Translations under genes and position numbers: made by a program
NCBI GenBank assembly: GCA_946902875.1
Contig: OX336344.1
Location: 18,993,791-19,057,790, forward strand
Direction: 5' to 3'
Source: Nematopogon swammerdamellus
Taxonomy: Eukaryota > Arthropoda > Insecta > Lepidoptera > Adelidae
DNA length: 64,000 nucleotides
Notes under the pieces: generated by a model
Seen by the model: only the letters and a program-made list of their open reading frames with translations
The model's database searches: none
What the model was told of the DNA's origin: nothing
Shown here: piece by piece, positions 1-10,879 of the stretch
Layout: each line of letters begins with the position of its first letter
How positions within the stretch are numbered: the stretch's first letter is position 1

Positions 1-229
1 TACTCGATGACGTAAATTGCACCAAAAAAATGACATGTTTAATTACCTTTTACACAAAACGTGCCAGGATTTGCTCAGGCAACCCTGTATATTTTAGATG
101 CCTATCCTATTCTAGACCACCACAAACTAGTCCCATCTTGGTACTCGATGACGTTGGTTTTTTACGGTGCGCTCTCGTACTAGATGTTAGAGCGATGTAG
201 GCAACCTTTTAAGAGCCTCATTCTGGATG

Positions 230-816
230 TAAATTAAATTACAAATTTTAAAAAACACCCTACTTTTAAAAAGGTCAAAAATATTTTCCCTTTACTTACT
301 TAAAGGAGTCGGGGGACCGCTAAGTAAATACCTGAGTGAGAAGCAGCTCAGAGTTTTTATATTGTATTTAATTAGCGGTCCCCCAACTCCTTTAAGTAAG
401 TAAAGGAAAATTATTTTTAACTTTTTAAGGGTCGAAGGTTTTTTAACCGACTTCAAAAAAGGAGGAGGTTCTATGTTCGGCTGTATGTATTTTTTTTATG
501 TATGTTCAGCAATATCTTCCCCAATTGTGAACCGATTTCGATGAAGGCGGTTTTTTTAAATTTGTAATTTAACTTTTATTTCAAGCTTTAAAAAAAACCG
601 CAAGCAAATCGGTTCACTTTTTAAGATAATTAATGTTTTTATTACTTAATTACTTGATTAACAACATAAAGAACTATCCCGATTAAACCAGTTTTCTGCA
701 TTCAAATCGGTCCATCCGTTTGGGAGCTACGATGCCACAGACAGAGACTCCCATACACACAAACATTCACACGTTAAACTTATAACACCCCTCTTTTTGC
801 CTCGGGGATTAAAAAA
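230..816 (+). repeat. Fold-back G element, with H fragment inside
   Basis: Inverted arms (TTTACTTACTTAAAGGAGTC and its complement) at about 285-340 and 370-425 form a long hairpin. The tail continues with AAATCGGTCCATCCGTTTGG, GAGCTACGATGCCACAGACA and CACACACA, ending CTCGGGGATTAAAAAA. An unrelated TTTAACCGACTTC segment (about 446-558) interrupts it. Confidence 0.7.
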
Positions 817-960
817 GTACACTTTCACGTTACCGGTGACTGGAGGTGTTTCTCTTCGTCCAAAGCACGATTATTAACAGACAATATTTTCACAATGATC
901 AATTTGTATTTCAGTTTTCTGGAAGATCTTATATTATTCTAAATGCCTTATTCTGTTTAC

Positions 961-1290
961 TGTACCGTGTGGGGGCGGTACTTAAAAAGAATAGCCCCAC
1001 TGCATCTCTCCCCTTGCATGTCATGGAAGGCGACTAAGGGATAAGGTCAAGATGCCATGCTAAAGGGCGACAAGTTAGCCATCTCACATCTTGAAACGGT
1101 CCTTCCACCGAGTCATGTAGCGGGTAAGTCTTCGTGCCTTACTCGCTGCTTGATAGTTATCTTGTCCGAATACTTTAAACGTGGAGGTCTATGTTGCGCT
1201 TTAATTTACAAGAGTACCTTCAGTACAACTCCGATTACTCTGATTACCCCGATTGTCGGGATACAGCGTGTGGTATGTATGTATGTATGT
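961..1290 (+). repeat. Repeat C, full length
   Basis: ~310-bp interspersed repeat. It starts TACCGTGTGGGG, has CCACTGCATCTCTCCCC and GGCGACTAAGGGATAAGG, then GGCACGGTCCTTCCACCGAG-like sequence. It ends GATTGTCGGGATACAGCGTG followed by GTAT repeats. No coding frame; probably SINE-like, since its head also drives the SINE-B body elsewhere. Confidence 0.75.
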
Positions 1291-1351
1291 ATGTTTACTG
1301 GCCGTGCGTCGTAATCAGCTCAAAAATTACACGAATCGAATGGCAAACAAA

Positions 1352-1765
1352 GCGGCGCGGCGGGTGGCCGAGTGGTTTCGGCATCGGCTTCTCATGCGAG
1401 AGGTCCGCGGTTCGAATCCGGTCGGCGTGTACCAATGAGTTTTTTCTGACGAAAACATTTACGTGCATACGAGTACCTACACTTGCTGCTTCACCTTTCG
1501 GAACCGGTGTAAACCTGTAGGTCCCTTCCCTTGCCCCTTACTAGGTGGTAGGCTCAAATTGTAGCCGACTGGGTTGATACCACCGTACTGGATTTAAGAC
1601 GGCCGCATAGCAGCCTCGGTTGTGTTCTCCTCTAGTCCAGTATAGCCAGCAATCCAGGGAAGTCTCCGGTATGGCACCTACCTTCTCGGAGGTGATATTA
1701 GCTGGTCGGAGCATGCGCTTTGGCCCCTCCGACTCGCCACCCATACCGGATTACATAAAAAAAAA
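1352..1765 (+). mobile_element. SINE-A, full length
   Basis: tRNA-derived SINE. The head (1352-1438) has box A GGTGGCCGAGTGG and box B GGTTCGAATCC, RNA polymerase III promoter elements. A T-rich linker follows, then a body with CAAATTGTAGCCGACTGGG and TAGTCCAGTATAGCCAGC, and the tail GGATTACATAAAAAAAAA. About 410 bp. Head bases are tRNA-Ser/Leu-like, but this is not a functional tRNA. Confidence 0.85.
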
Positions 1766-2153
1766 TGAAACCTCACTCCCACACTGTTCGAAGGCGACTT
1801 TAGACAATTGTCCACTCTGTGATCTTAAGATATCGCCTTTGGGATAAGTAAAAGCGATTTGGATCGGAGCCAATCATTGTCTCAGTGAAACGTGACGTGA
1901 GTTAAAGGAGTTCCTTTGATGTTACGGCAAAAAAAAAACAATGTTTTTCTCTGGAGTGTCTTTGTACGCACAAACGGTTCGGTTTCCAAGGCAAGGGCTT
2001 CCAAACCCTTAGAGTCTTCCTTAGCGGCAAGTGTATTTAGCGGATTGACTCGAAGAGACATTCTATAAAAGAAAGTCTGCACTGTCCTGGAATGCTTTAG
2101 CCAGTGAGTAGTACAATTTATAAATTATATGTAGGCACGTAGTTACCTACATT
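1766..2153. other. Unique intergenic DNA
   Basis: Moderate GC, no coding frame with start and splice context, no repeat family recognised. Confidence 0.5.
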
Positions 2154-2431
2154 GAACCGTGTGGTGCCGGCGTACTTAAAAAGAATAGCCCCACTGCATC
2201 TCTCCTCGTGCATATCGTAAAAGGCGACTAAGTGATAACGATAAGATGTCGTGCCAAAGGGCGGAAAGTTAGTCACCTCTCACCTTGGCACGGTCCTTCC
2301 ACCGAGTCTTGCTGCTTGATAGCTATCTTGTCCTAAAACTTTGCTAAACGTGTTGTGCTGTAATTTACCGCAGTTCTTGCAGCGCAACACCGATTACTCT
2401 GCCTACCCCGATTGTCGGGATACAGCGTGTG
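2154..2431 (+). repeat. Repeat C
   Basis: Plus-strand copy from ACCGTGTGGTGCCGG to GGATACAGCGTGTG, with a ~25-base internal deletion. It lies 50 bp before the mariner. Confidence 0.75.
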
Positions 2432-2482
2432 TTATGTTTGTATGTATCTATGTATGTAATTAAATTTCAGTCTACATACATA

Positions 2483-3403
2483 GGCTGTTCCGAAAATTGT
2501 TAGTGAAATGAAAAATTGTTAGAATATGAAAAAAAAATATTTACAGCTTTTCAAAATATTTCCCTCCAATCCCTATGCACTTATGCATTCGGGAGAACCA
2601 GGTTTCAAAACATTTAAAAAACGTATCTTGCGGGAGGTCGAAAAATAACCGCCGAAATTCTTCGACGGCCTCGTCTGCAGTGTTGAATTTTCGCCCTCGA
2701 AGCATTTTTTTTACCGTGGGAAATAAAAAAAAATCGCATGGAGCTAAATCTGGGCTGTACAGAGGATGGGATAACCTTTGTACCCCCGAAGTTGTCAAAT
2801 AGTCCATGTTTCTACCGGTGTGTGAGCGGGCGCGTTATCTTGGTGAAAAAGAATGCCACGGACGCCGCTCCTTGGGCGCTCGCTATTCAACTCCCCGAAA
2901 GGTTGAGGCAGACAAACTTCGCAATACCAATCTTCAGTTCAGCCTGAATCTCCCGATGTGTAATGTGTCTATTCTCCCGCAATAGCCACTCTACCTGATG
3001 ACATTTTCATGAGTGACTGCAGTTGATGGTCGGCCGGGTCTGGGGTCATCGTTTAGGTTCTCTCGACCACGTTTAAATTCACGAAACCAATAAGTAACTG
3101 TTGCTAACGCATGAGCAGACTCCCCAAAAGCAGCTTGCAAATTTTCGTGAGATTCCTTGAAGGTTAACCCTAGTTTATAAACATAGAAAATCATAGCACG
3201 AAAAGCTTCTCACGAGACGTCCATTGTTGCAAATAAAATATGAGTGACGGATAACCGTTAAAAATATTTCAAAAAAGAACTACACATAGGTGGCCAATAA
3301 TTTTCATCAAGGAGATTTGTATTTAAATTAGCCGTCAAATCAAAATAGTTTCAGGAAAAAAAAAATTTTATTTATTCTGTGGCTAACAATTTTCGGAACA
3401 GCC
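2483..3403 (-). mobile_element. Internally deleted mariner-like transposon
   Basis: Perfect 21-bp terminal inverted repeats (starting GGCTGTTCCG) lie at 2483-2503 and 3383-3403. TA precedes the left end; the right flank reads CA, so the target duplication is imperfect. Minus-strand pieces of a mariner transposase remain. The N-terminal helix-turn-helix frame (2991-3194) has FREFKRGRENLNDDPRPGRP. A piece with HQDNAPAHT lies near 2828-2853, then a frame with YSPDLAPCDFFLFPTVKKM (2541-2807). The first catalytic Asp region is missing and a one-base frameshift separates the last two pieces. At 921 bp it is shorter than the ~1.3 kb of a full mariner. A dead copy. Confidence 0.85.
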
Positions 3404-3565
3404 CACGTATCTTTCCCAACCTTGTATCTCCCTTATAACTGTAGGGACAAAGCCGCCAACCTTTTCAAAATTGCATGATGACATAATATAAACACAAAAT
3501 TAAAATAAAACATATTTATTAATTTAATTTTATAGGTCATTTATGTAAGCAAGTATCAGAATAAA

Positions 3566-3757
3566 CCCTGCCCACATATTTCCCCCCCATCCATGTATAG
3601 TCTCGGGTCCTTCACAGGAGAGGCGTGAATAGGCACCTGTCAGGCCGGGATGGCATTCGCGTAAGCGGGGGGTACGACCGAATGTCCATGGGCGTCGTTA
3701 GATACCTTATGGGTGGCTCCGCGCCACATGTCGAGCTTTCTATAAAAATAAAAATAT
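3566..3757 (+). mobile_element. LINE-E 3' fragment
   Basis: Matches the last third of the 10221-10654 copy (TCTCGGGTCCTTCA, GGCACCTGTCAGGCCGG, GAATGTCCATGGGCGTCGTT) and ends in ATAAAAATAAAAAT. 5'-truncated; its frame is disturbed near 3620. Confidence 0.75.
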
Positions 3758-5732
3758 GGGGCAATTTAAAAGAGAAAATATTTCACGAATATATTTACCG
3801 TCTGCCGCCGCCGCCCGGTCGCGATTTCTGCGCGCCATATTTGGGTATTTATTCCTATGAAACATGTATAATTGGAAATTCTAACTGTAGGTTCCGCTGA
3901 ATGCAGATTGTCAGGATTCAGGATTCTAATATATTTCGTTTCGTTCCTAGAATACAATACTCGTGCCTCAATTTCTTTCTTTGTGATGTGATATCAGATT
4001 TCTGAGTGTAATATGACCATTTTATTCATATTACGCTATTATGTTTGCTGCTGTGAAAAAAATTCATATCCACTAACCTAAATCGTTGACTGCCTTCATA
4101 TTCAAACGCGCGTGCAGTCTGTGCGGAAAGAGAACACTCGTGGTGTACAAGAGAACTAACATTATGATTTTTACATGGCAACCCAACCCATCCATCAGTC
4201 AAATGTCAAACTCATAACGTGTTTGACATATTTTGACAAATGCATTTGTGCAAATATGGATCAACATGTAACTAAGGCTGCGTCTCCTGCGCATGTTTTT
4301 TCGAAACATTACACAAAAACATTTGTTTTCATACAAGTGTATGAAGAAGCCCCAAAGTTTAGATGTTTCTGTGTAATGTTTCGAAAAAAACATTCGCAGG
4401 AGACGCGGCCTTATGATACTTTTTTTGCATTTATGAATTGTTCAATACTTTATCCACACTTTTATTACAATTTTTAAATAAATTTTCAGTTTTATCCCGT
4501 GGCAAAATATTGAAATAAAGGACCCTTATGATATCACTCTGGTGTCTGTCGGTCACATGCAGATATCTCCGGATTTACTGAACTGATTTTGATGAAAGTG
4601 ATGACGAAATACGCAGAAATTTTGCCCCCAGATAGACCGTAAATATAATTGTATAATATTCCAGTACAGGGTACCCCAAAATGGGGACCAAAAAAATTTA
4701 TATATGAGGATGGGCCATACGCTTGGCCCGAAACGTCGAACCACATAACTCGGGAAGAACCGTGAGTAAAGCTGTTTTGTTTTAAAAATAATGTAAAATA
4801 TATATTTTTTTTACAAACAAAACAATTTTGAAATACGCAATCTGCACTCGGTACCTCGGCCGTAGAATGAACACAGTGCCTCGAGGCCACTGTCATTCTA
4901 TAGGTATTCTATATACGTGCCAGCAGATGTAAAGGACATAAAGATCGTTGTCTAATTTATTAGCGTGCCTTTTGGAGACGCCCATATGTTAGGGAACATG
5001 TTGAATGGTGTACACCATTCAACATTTTCGCCGTACGACACATTATATCATTAATTATACCTGAAGTCCACATCCACACGACATCCAACCTTCAAATTTG
5101 TCGAGATTTCTTAATGAATTTTTAATTTGTGTAATTGAGAAAACACAGAATGAAGCGCATAATAAGAGACCTCAGAACAAGGACCTATTGCCTGCTCAGA
5201 GGACGAGACGGTCAGGTAAGGCTATCCAACCGTCCGGATGTCCGGACTAAACTTTTATATTGCCCATTTCGACACATTGTACCGAATAGATAGACTATGA
5301 AAAGTTTTATTTCCTATTCAAGCCTGCGTATTTCCTCCCCCGGGAGGCTCTACAGAGGGCTACTAGGACGCTAAGAGCGCTATAAATCGCAGAAACTTCA
5401 GAAATAATACAATCGCATCTGACCTTCTCTTCGACAACAATGAGGCGCCACTGAAAAGAATTTCCGGCAGAGAATTGAAACGTTTCGTGCGGGTTGCGTA
5501 GCGGAGGAATTCGCTCGTGTGTCTGTCTCTGCCCTGCAGTACGCCGCGCTATTGTGCCGCGAATTACTTTTGCAAATACAATACGTACGTCTCCTCTAAT
5601 ACTTATCTGTCGGTTAAAGAAACATTTCTAATACAGTTGACAGAAGTTTTCACGCCATACTTTGTAATTAAAATGTCAGTTTAGTAAAATAATCATTCGG
5701 TAGATGGCGGTCTTCCACATATTATTATATTG
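3758..5732. other. Intergenic DNA with one MITE
   Basis: Apart from the fold-back at 4273-4413, mostly unique. 4520-4760 resembles a common lepidopteran noncoding repeat (CAGATATCTCCGG, TTTTGATGAAAG). 5450-5580 is GC-richer and unexplained. Confidence 0.45.
4273..4413. repeat. Small fold-back MITE
   Basis: ~49-bp arms TAAGGCTGCGTCTCCTGCG... and complement, with a ~45-bp loop; TA at both ends could be the target duplication. Confidence 0.75.
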
Positions 5733-5825
5733 AATGGGGGCCCCCGTAATTTTTTACTTTTTGCTTTTTTTATTATTTGTTAGCATAATCACCACAATAT
5801 CACATATTCTGCACTATTACTTTGA

Positions 5826-6420
5826 GTACAGATACAGATACCCAATTATCTACAGATATCCAGTTGTCTACAGATACCCAGTTGTCTACAGATACCCAGT
5901 TGTCTACAGATACCCAGTTGTCTACACATACACTGTTATGTACGGATACGCAGTTGTCTACAGATACCCTGCTATCTACAGATACCCTGTTATCTACGGA
6001 TACCCAGTTGTATACAGATACCCTGTTATCTACGGATACCCAGTTGTCTACATATACCAAGTTGTCTACAGATACCCTGTCATCTACAGATATCCAGTTG
6101 CCTACAGATACCCAGTTGTCTACAGATACCCTGTTATCTACGGATACCCAGTTGTCTACAGATACCCTATCATCTACAGATTCCCACTTGTCTAAAGATA
6201 CGCTGTTATCTACGGATACCCAGTTGTCTACAGATACCCTGTTATCTACGGATACCAAGTTGTCTACACATACCCAGTTGTCTACAGATACCCTGTTTTC
6301 TACAGATACCCAGTTGTCTACACATACCCAGTTGTTTACAGATACCCTGTCATCTACAGATACCCATTGGTCTACAGATACCCTGTTACTACGGATACCC
6401 AGTTGTCTGCAGATACCCAG
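5826..6420 (+). repeat. 18-bp minisatellite, about 33 units
   Basis: Unit TACAGATACCCAGTTGTC with variants (CTGTTATC, TACGGA). From ~5960 onward two variants alternate, giving a 36-bp higher-order period. As 18 is divisible by 3, long frames run through it on both strands (YRYPVV, STDTQL and VSVDNW periods). None has a plausible start or splice context, so I do not call a gene. The array adjoins a repeat F interior segment at 5733-5815. Confidence 0.9.
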
Positions 6421-7100
6421 AATAAATAAATTCTCGAAGCTTGCAAGTAGTTCTTTAATAAGATCGCAATCGAATGTATAATTATTTTAATTTTCTTGAA
6501 ATAGAGTTAATCAAAAGTTCTAGAATATATAGTTGGTACATCTTATTACTCAGCACAAATTTAAAAACTCTGGGAGAGCTTTTCATCGTGTCTTTTGTAT
6601 GGCGGCGTCTCGTATTAAATGTATAGAGAGATTTTTAAGAAGTAGTAAATCAAAGAGGCAAATTTATATTTCATTATAAAAAAAAATCTCAATATATTTG
6701 TATTTTAATGTATTTTTCCTTAGGGGCTGGCTATAAAAATTTATGGAAAGTTGAACAGTACACATAAAATTAAATTAGTTTAATATTTCTCCAAGATTAA
6801 ACGAAGATTTCTGGCAATCTCAGTAACAAATTCAATAATCTCCGAATCCAATTCAATATCGGTAGGCGGTCGGGTTCACAAACTGAATAAAATTATGAAA
6901 TCGGTGTTAATTGAATTGATATTGACTCGGTATCAAATAGCAAGAGAAGCGAAAATTTACCCCTGAAAGAAGGACATTGATGGAATAATATTTGCAAAAG
7001 TTTGCTTCGAACTAACATTCATTCAGATGTATTTACTTTTAATTATAATGTTTCAACAAATCCGAACTACATAGTTAATATATAGCTAAACATTGCTTTT
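6421..7100. other. AT-rich unique DNA
   Basis: No frame, hairpin or recognised repeat. Confidence 0.5.
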
Positions 7101-7475
7101 TAGGGTTCCGTATCCATCGTACGGGACCCTATTATTAAGCCTATGCCGTCTATCTGTCCGTCTGTGTGTCCTTCTGTCTGTCCGAGCCTCGGACTCCGAG
7201 GGCTGTATCTCTTGAACCGTAATAAGTATCTCGATGAAATTTTCACAGAATATGTGTTATTATGGCCGATATAACAACAAATAATAAAAATAAGACAAAA
7301 CAAAAATTCACGGGGGTCCCCATAGAATAATCTAAAAAGTGTATGCGCGCCATCTACCGAAAAGAGTATGAAGCATTTTAACTAATACATATATGGCGTG
7401 AGTGGCGCGCTGACCATGATATGGCGATACGGAACCCTCGGTGTGCGAGTTCGACTCGCACTTGGCCGATTTTTT
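7101..7475 (+). repeat. Repeat F, full length
   Basis: ~370-bp noncoding repeat. Starts TAGGGTTCCGTATCC, passes GTCTGTCTGTCCG-type runs, CTTGAACCGTAATA and TATAACAACAAATAATAAAA, and ends GATACGGAACCCTCGG...GTGCGAGTTCGACTCGCACTTGGCC. AGGGTTCCGTAT recurs inverted as ATACGGAACCCT, so the family has short inverted ends. Confidence 0.75.
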
Positions 7476-7510
7476 CTTAATATATAAAGTAAGTATTCCA
7501 CAAGTCCATC

Positions 7511-7737
7511 TAGGTGGTAGGCTCAAATTGTAGCCGACTGGGTTGCTACCACCGTACTGGATGTAAGATGGCCGCATAGCAGCCTCGGTTGTGTTCTCCT
7601 CTAGTCCAGTATAGCCAGCAATCCAGGGAAGTCTCCGCTATGGCACCTACCTTCTCGGAGGTGATATTGGCTGGTCGAAGCATGTGCTTTGGCCCCTCCG
7701 ACTGAGCGACTCATATTGGATTACATAAAAAAAAAAA
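7511..7737 (+). mobile_element. SINE-A, 5'-truncated
   Basis: Contains only the body (from TAGGTGGTAGGCTCAAATTG) and the A-tail. Begins shortly after a repeat F copy. Confidence 0.85.
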
Positions 7738-7833
7738 TAAAAAAGAAAAGTCGGGGTGACTCGCCATCCAGCGGGACAGCGCGGCATCCCCAAAAATATG
7801 GCAGACAGTCCCAGGATTATTTTTAGTTTATTC

Positions 7834-8220
7834 TTTTTTTATGCAAATCGACATGAGTGACCGTGCCGAGGGACCAAGTCCAAATTGAAAGAACCAAAAT
7901 CACCTGTCATTGTCAAACCACGCTCAGCTCAGAGAAGCGCCATGCCAGCTGATTTGCGAACGTTTGCTATTAATACGACATTTGAAGACAGCCAATTAAA
8001 GGATTCGGCCAAACACACTCGCCGGAAGACAGTTCCACACCCTAACCTGTGCCCCAACGGTGCGGCAAAGAAACTATTTTGAGAGCCGATGCGTTCTCAA
8101 AAGCACAATGTCAACAACACAAGGATGTTCAGATTCTTTTAGACGATTGTTGCAGAGATAGGATGGATGGCAAGGAAAAAGGTTGCATCCGATTAAGGAA
8201 TTAACGTTTCTTCTGAAATT
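7834..8220 (-). mobile_element. LINE-D copy: RT C-terminus and 3' end
   Basis: The minus-strand translation has CVVDIVLLRTHRLSK and downstream remnants of the segment that reads FLCRTARVWNRLPASVF in other copies. The 3' end includes CTCGGCACGGTCACTCATG and an A-rich end near 7834. Same family as 32657-33013, 34297-34425, 44571-44710 and 53118-53391. CR1/jockey-like class by the RHRFSKSF...WN.LPA.VF layout. Confidence 0.65.
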
Positions 8221-8542
8221 TGTACCGTGTGGAGCCGGTACTTTGAAAAAATTGCCCCACTGCATCTCTCCCCGTGTATTTCGTAAAAGACGACTAAGGG
8301 ATATGACTCCCTTCTTATATTACTAGGTGGTAGGGTTTAACCCGCCCGGGATGGTACCACCGCACTGATTGAAAGGTCGGTCGAAACGGCTATGTAAATA
8401 GTTCGTGTTTTCCGTCCAGTTCAGTGTAGCCGGCACGACCGAAAGGAAGCACTGACGTGGCACCAAAGTCACCCGTTGTTATAGGCTGACATCACGGATG
8501 TTGCAGGTGATGTAGCCAACCGTGTCAGTTTCCATAAAAAAA
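8221..8542 (+). mobile_element. C-head / SINE-B-body chimera
   Basis: 8221-8303 is the first ~85 bp of repeat C (GTACCGTGTGG, CCCCACTGCATCTCTCCCC, GACTAAGGGATA). Without a gap it continues as SINE-B body from CTCCCTTCTTATATTACTAGG to TTTCCATAAAAAAA. The same junction occurs at 21762-22077 and 55400-55719, so it is a real subfamily. Confidence 0.8.
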
Positions 8543-8966
8543 TGTAAATAAACAACAATTTTCAACATAATATCTAAAACTCTTTTCGAATTAGGTCTAG
8601 TCCTAAAACCACCACCAGCGAATTGTTTTATTATTCCTGCAATAATTTGTCCAAGTAACCGCAAGCTCGTAACATTTCGGTCCACGAGGACTCGGCGGCG
8701 GGTTCTAGATCGTGCCAAATTGAAAATTTATCCAATTTACCTTTTCCGGAAAATCTTTCCCCCCGCGGGCGGTGCGGGGGTGGCTGCGACGATCACCTAA
8801 CTTCAATCGATCATCGGCTTTCTGGCAATATTTACCTGGTGCCTCCAAGTTTGTTCTGATACAAACTTATGCAAAGTTGACAGAACCAATTTACATATTG
8901 TACATGTAACAACGAGAACTGAATAGCGGTACCTATGGGACCACTGATTAATCCAATTCAATAAAC
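8543..8966. other. Unique DNA, possible decayed coding stretch
   Basis: On minus 8715-8560 reads TRRRVLVDRNVTSLRLLGQI and GGGFRTRPNSKR without stops. No splice signals or start were convincing. Confidence 0.35.
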
Positions 8967-9084
8967 TGCGGGTGGCCGAGTGGTTTGGGCATCGGCTTTT
9001 CATGCGAGAGGTCCGAGGTTCGAATCCGGTCGGTGTGTACCAATGAGTTTTTTTTTTCTGACGAAAAAATTTACGGGCATACGT
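8967..9084 (+). mobile_element. SINE-A head only
   Basis: tRNA-like head with boxes A and B plus the linker up to TTTACGGGCATACGT. The body is missing, so this is a 3'-truncated copy, unusual for a retroposed SINE. Confidence 0.8.
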
Positions 9085-9184
9085 ACAACCAAATAAAAAA
9101 AAATATTTACATTTGAATTTCCACGAATAGGGCTGGCCCATAGACGTATAAAGGAATTATACCCCCGTATGTTATTTTTTCTCT

Positions 9185-9235
9185 ATGGGCTGGCCATTCA
9201 AAGGGGCAACGCTGCCAGCGTATTGGGCAAATTGG
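9185..9235 (+). pseudogene. Tiny REL-LINE remnant
   Basis: AIQRGNAASVLGK is encoded at about 9193-9231, the conserved C-terminal signature of the REL-LINE. It is flanked by unrelated AT-rich DNA. Short, but the 12-residue identity to three other copies makes chance unlikely. Confidence 0.5.
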
Positions 9236-10220
9236 TAATCTGTGGGCGGAGTCGGCTGAGTTGGACGAAATATTTTACTTGCAGTACGTAGGCAAATAAA
9301 ATATAATCAAAATTTTATTTTGTTAATTTAGTTTAATTTATTTTATTTCAATTGTTAAAGCATATTTTCTGGTATGTTTGTATTAGGTATATTATTTGTT
9401 ATTAATTAATTAAAATGTATATTTTTTTTTTATAAAATCCTAAAAATGCCATTGAATAAAATATTAAAATAATCAAAAGTACAATTAAATAAAATGTTAA
9501 TTTTAAATTAATCATGCAAATAATAGTGGTAATAATAATTAAGTATTAATTCCCTCCGATATACTGCATGTCGTCGTACCACCAAAATGAGGCATGCTAC
9601 TTACTATCTTGTACAGATTTTATACAATATATAATTGGTTCCTGTGAGCGTTAGTATGGGTTTTAATTTAGAACTGGGGGAAATTTCGACATGTCCAAGC
9701 GTAGGTTTACCTACCCATAGATGAAATTATACAATAAACATATTTTATATGTGCGAAAAAGCACAGAAAATTCACGATCAAAGCCAAGAATAAAAGCTGA
9801 TGTTAACAAAATATTCTCTACATAAATACACAGTACTCAAATTAAAACTTCACTGAAGTATTTTATTCTTTCACATTAATATTCGGAGTGAATGTTAGAT
9901 GCAAAGGTAAATTTTTTCACTTTGAAATAGTCCTTATAACTGGGACCAAAAACTTAAATTAAAATGTTAGAAGTTAATGAAAAAATCGTACTGTTATGAT
10001 AGCAGACCGCCGCACAGTGTACGGAAATCAATATTTAGTAGCTCAATATTATGTTTGATGGAAAACAATGTTGTAAACTTTTTATTTTTACAAATTGTAT
10101 AACCATTTTCCTTTATGACCAATTAAGAATATAAAAAATGGCGTTTCTGCTATTTTAAATTGAAACAATATAGGTATATAGAGTACAATATATAATTTAA
10201 AAAATCTATGGTATTGAGAA
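9236..10220. other. AT-rich intergenic DNA
   Basis: Over 70% A+T, no features seen. Confidence 0.5.
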
Positions 10221-10654
10221 GTGTCCCGCGATCTAGAACCACTGCAACACCGTAGGGATGTCGGCTCCCTAAGTGTGTTTTATCGCTTATTCCATGGGGA
10301 GTGCTCGGAGGAGCTGTTTAACGCAATCCCGCCGTCCCCTTTCCACCTCCGCACCACACGCACTGGCCAGGGATTGCATCCCTATACGCTGGACTTACCG
10401 CGGATGCGTACTAATCGATTCTGCAGATCTTTCCTCTACAGAACCGGTAAACTCTGGAACGCTCTCCATGCTCATATATTTCCCCCCAAGTACAGTCTCG
10501 GGTCCTTCAAGAGGGGCGTGAATGGGCACCTGTCAGGCCGGCATGGCATTCGCAACCCCCGCATACGACCGAATGTCCATGGGCGTCGTTAGACACCTTA
10601 TGGGTGGCTCGCCGCCATATGTCGCGCTTTCAATAAAAAATAAATAAAAAAAAA
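10221..10654 (+). mobile_element. LINE-E copy: CR1/jockey-like RT C-terminus and 3' end
   Basis: The frame 10221-10592 carries RRDVGSLSVFYRLFHGECSE, FHLRTTRTGQGLHPYTL, FCRSFLYRTGKLWNALHAHI and GSFKRGVNGHL, the typical last ~120 residues of CR1/L2/jockey-type reverse transcriptases. The 3' end is an AAT/A-rich tail near 10635-10654. 5'-truncated. This is the most intact of the LINE-E copies here. Confidence 0.8.
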
Positions 10655-10879
10655 TTATTTTATTATATTTATATTAAAGATACAGTAATTAGAATTTAAA
10701 ATATAATTAGTTTTATCTACAACTTTATACTGCAATGTGTACATTGATAAATTAACTACGATGTAACGATTCACTAAAGTCACTTGCGGAAGACTCATTT
10801 ATATCCTGATGCCGGTCACGGAGTTTAGTTGTAATTTATGGAACTTCCAGTAGGTTGGGAACCTCTTCTGACAATTTGC

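Noticed and set aside
1358..1438. tRNA gene
   Set aside because: Boxes A and B are present but the fold lacks a proper acceptor stem, and the same segment heads multi-copy SINEs with body and A-tail.
5826..6420. CRISPR-like array
   Set aside because: Repeats are contiguous with no unique spacers, and the genome is eukaryotic.
5734..6481. Three long overlapping frames (153, 219 and 152 codons) through the 18-bp minisatellite
   Set aside because: Unit length is a multiple of 3, so open frames on both strands are automatic; no start context, domain or splice signal supports coding.
7100..7303. Minus frame with RFKRYSPR...TDGQTDG motif recurring at several loci
   Set aside because: It is the repeat F sequence with its GACG/GACA run, not a conserved protein.
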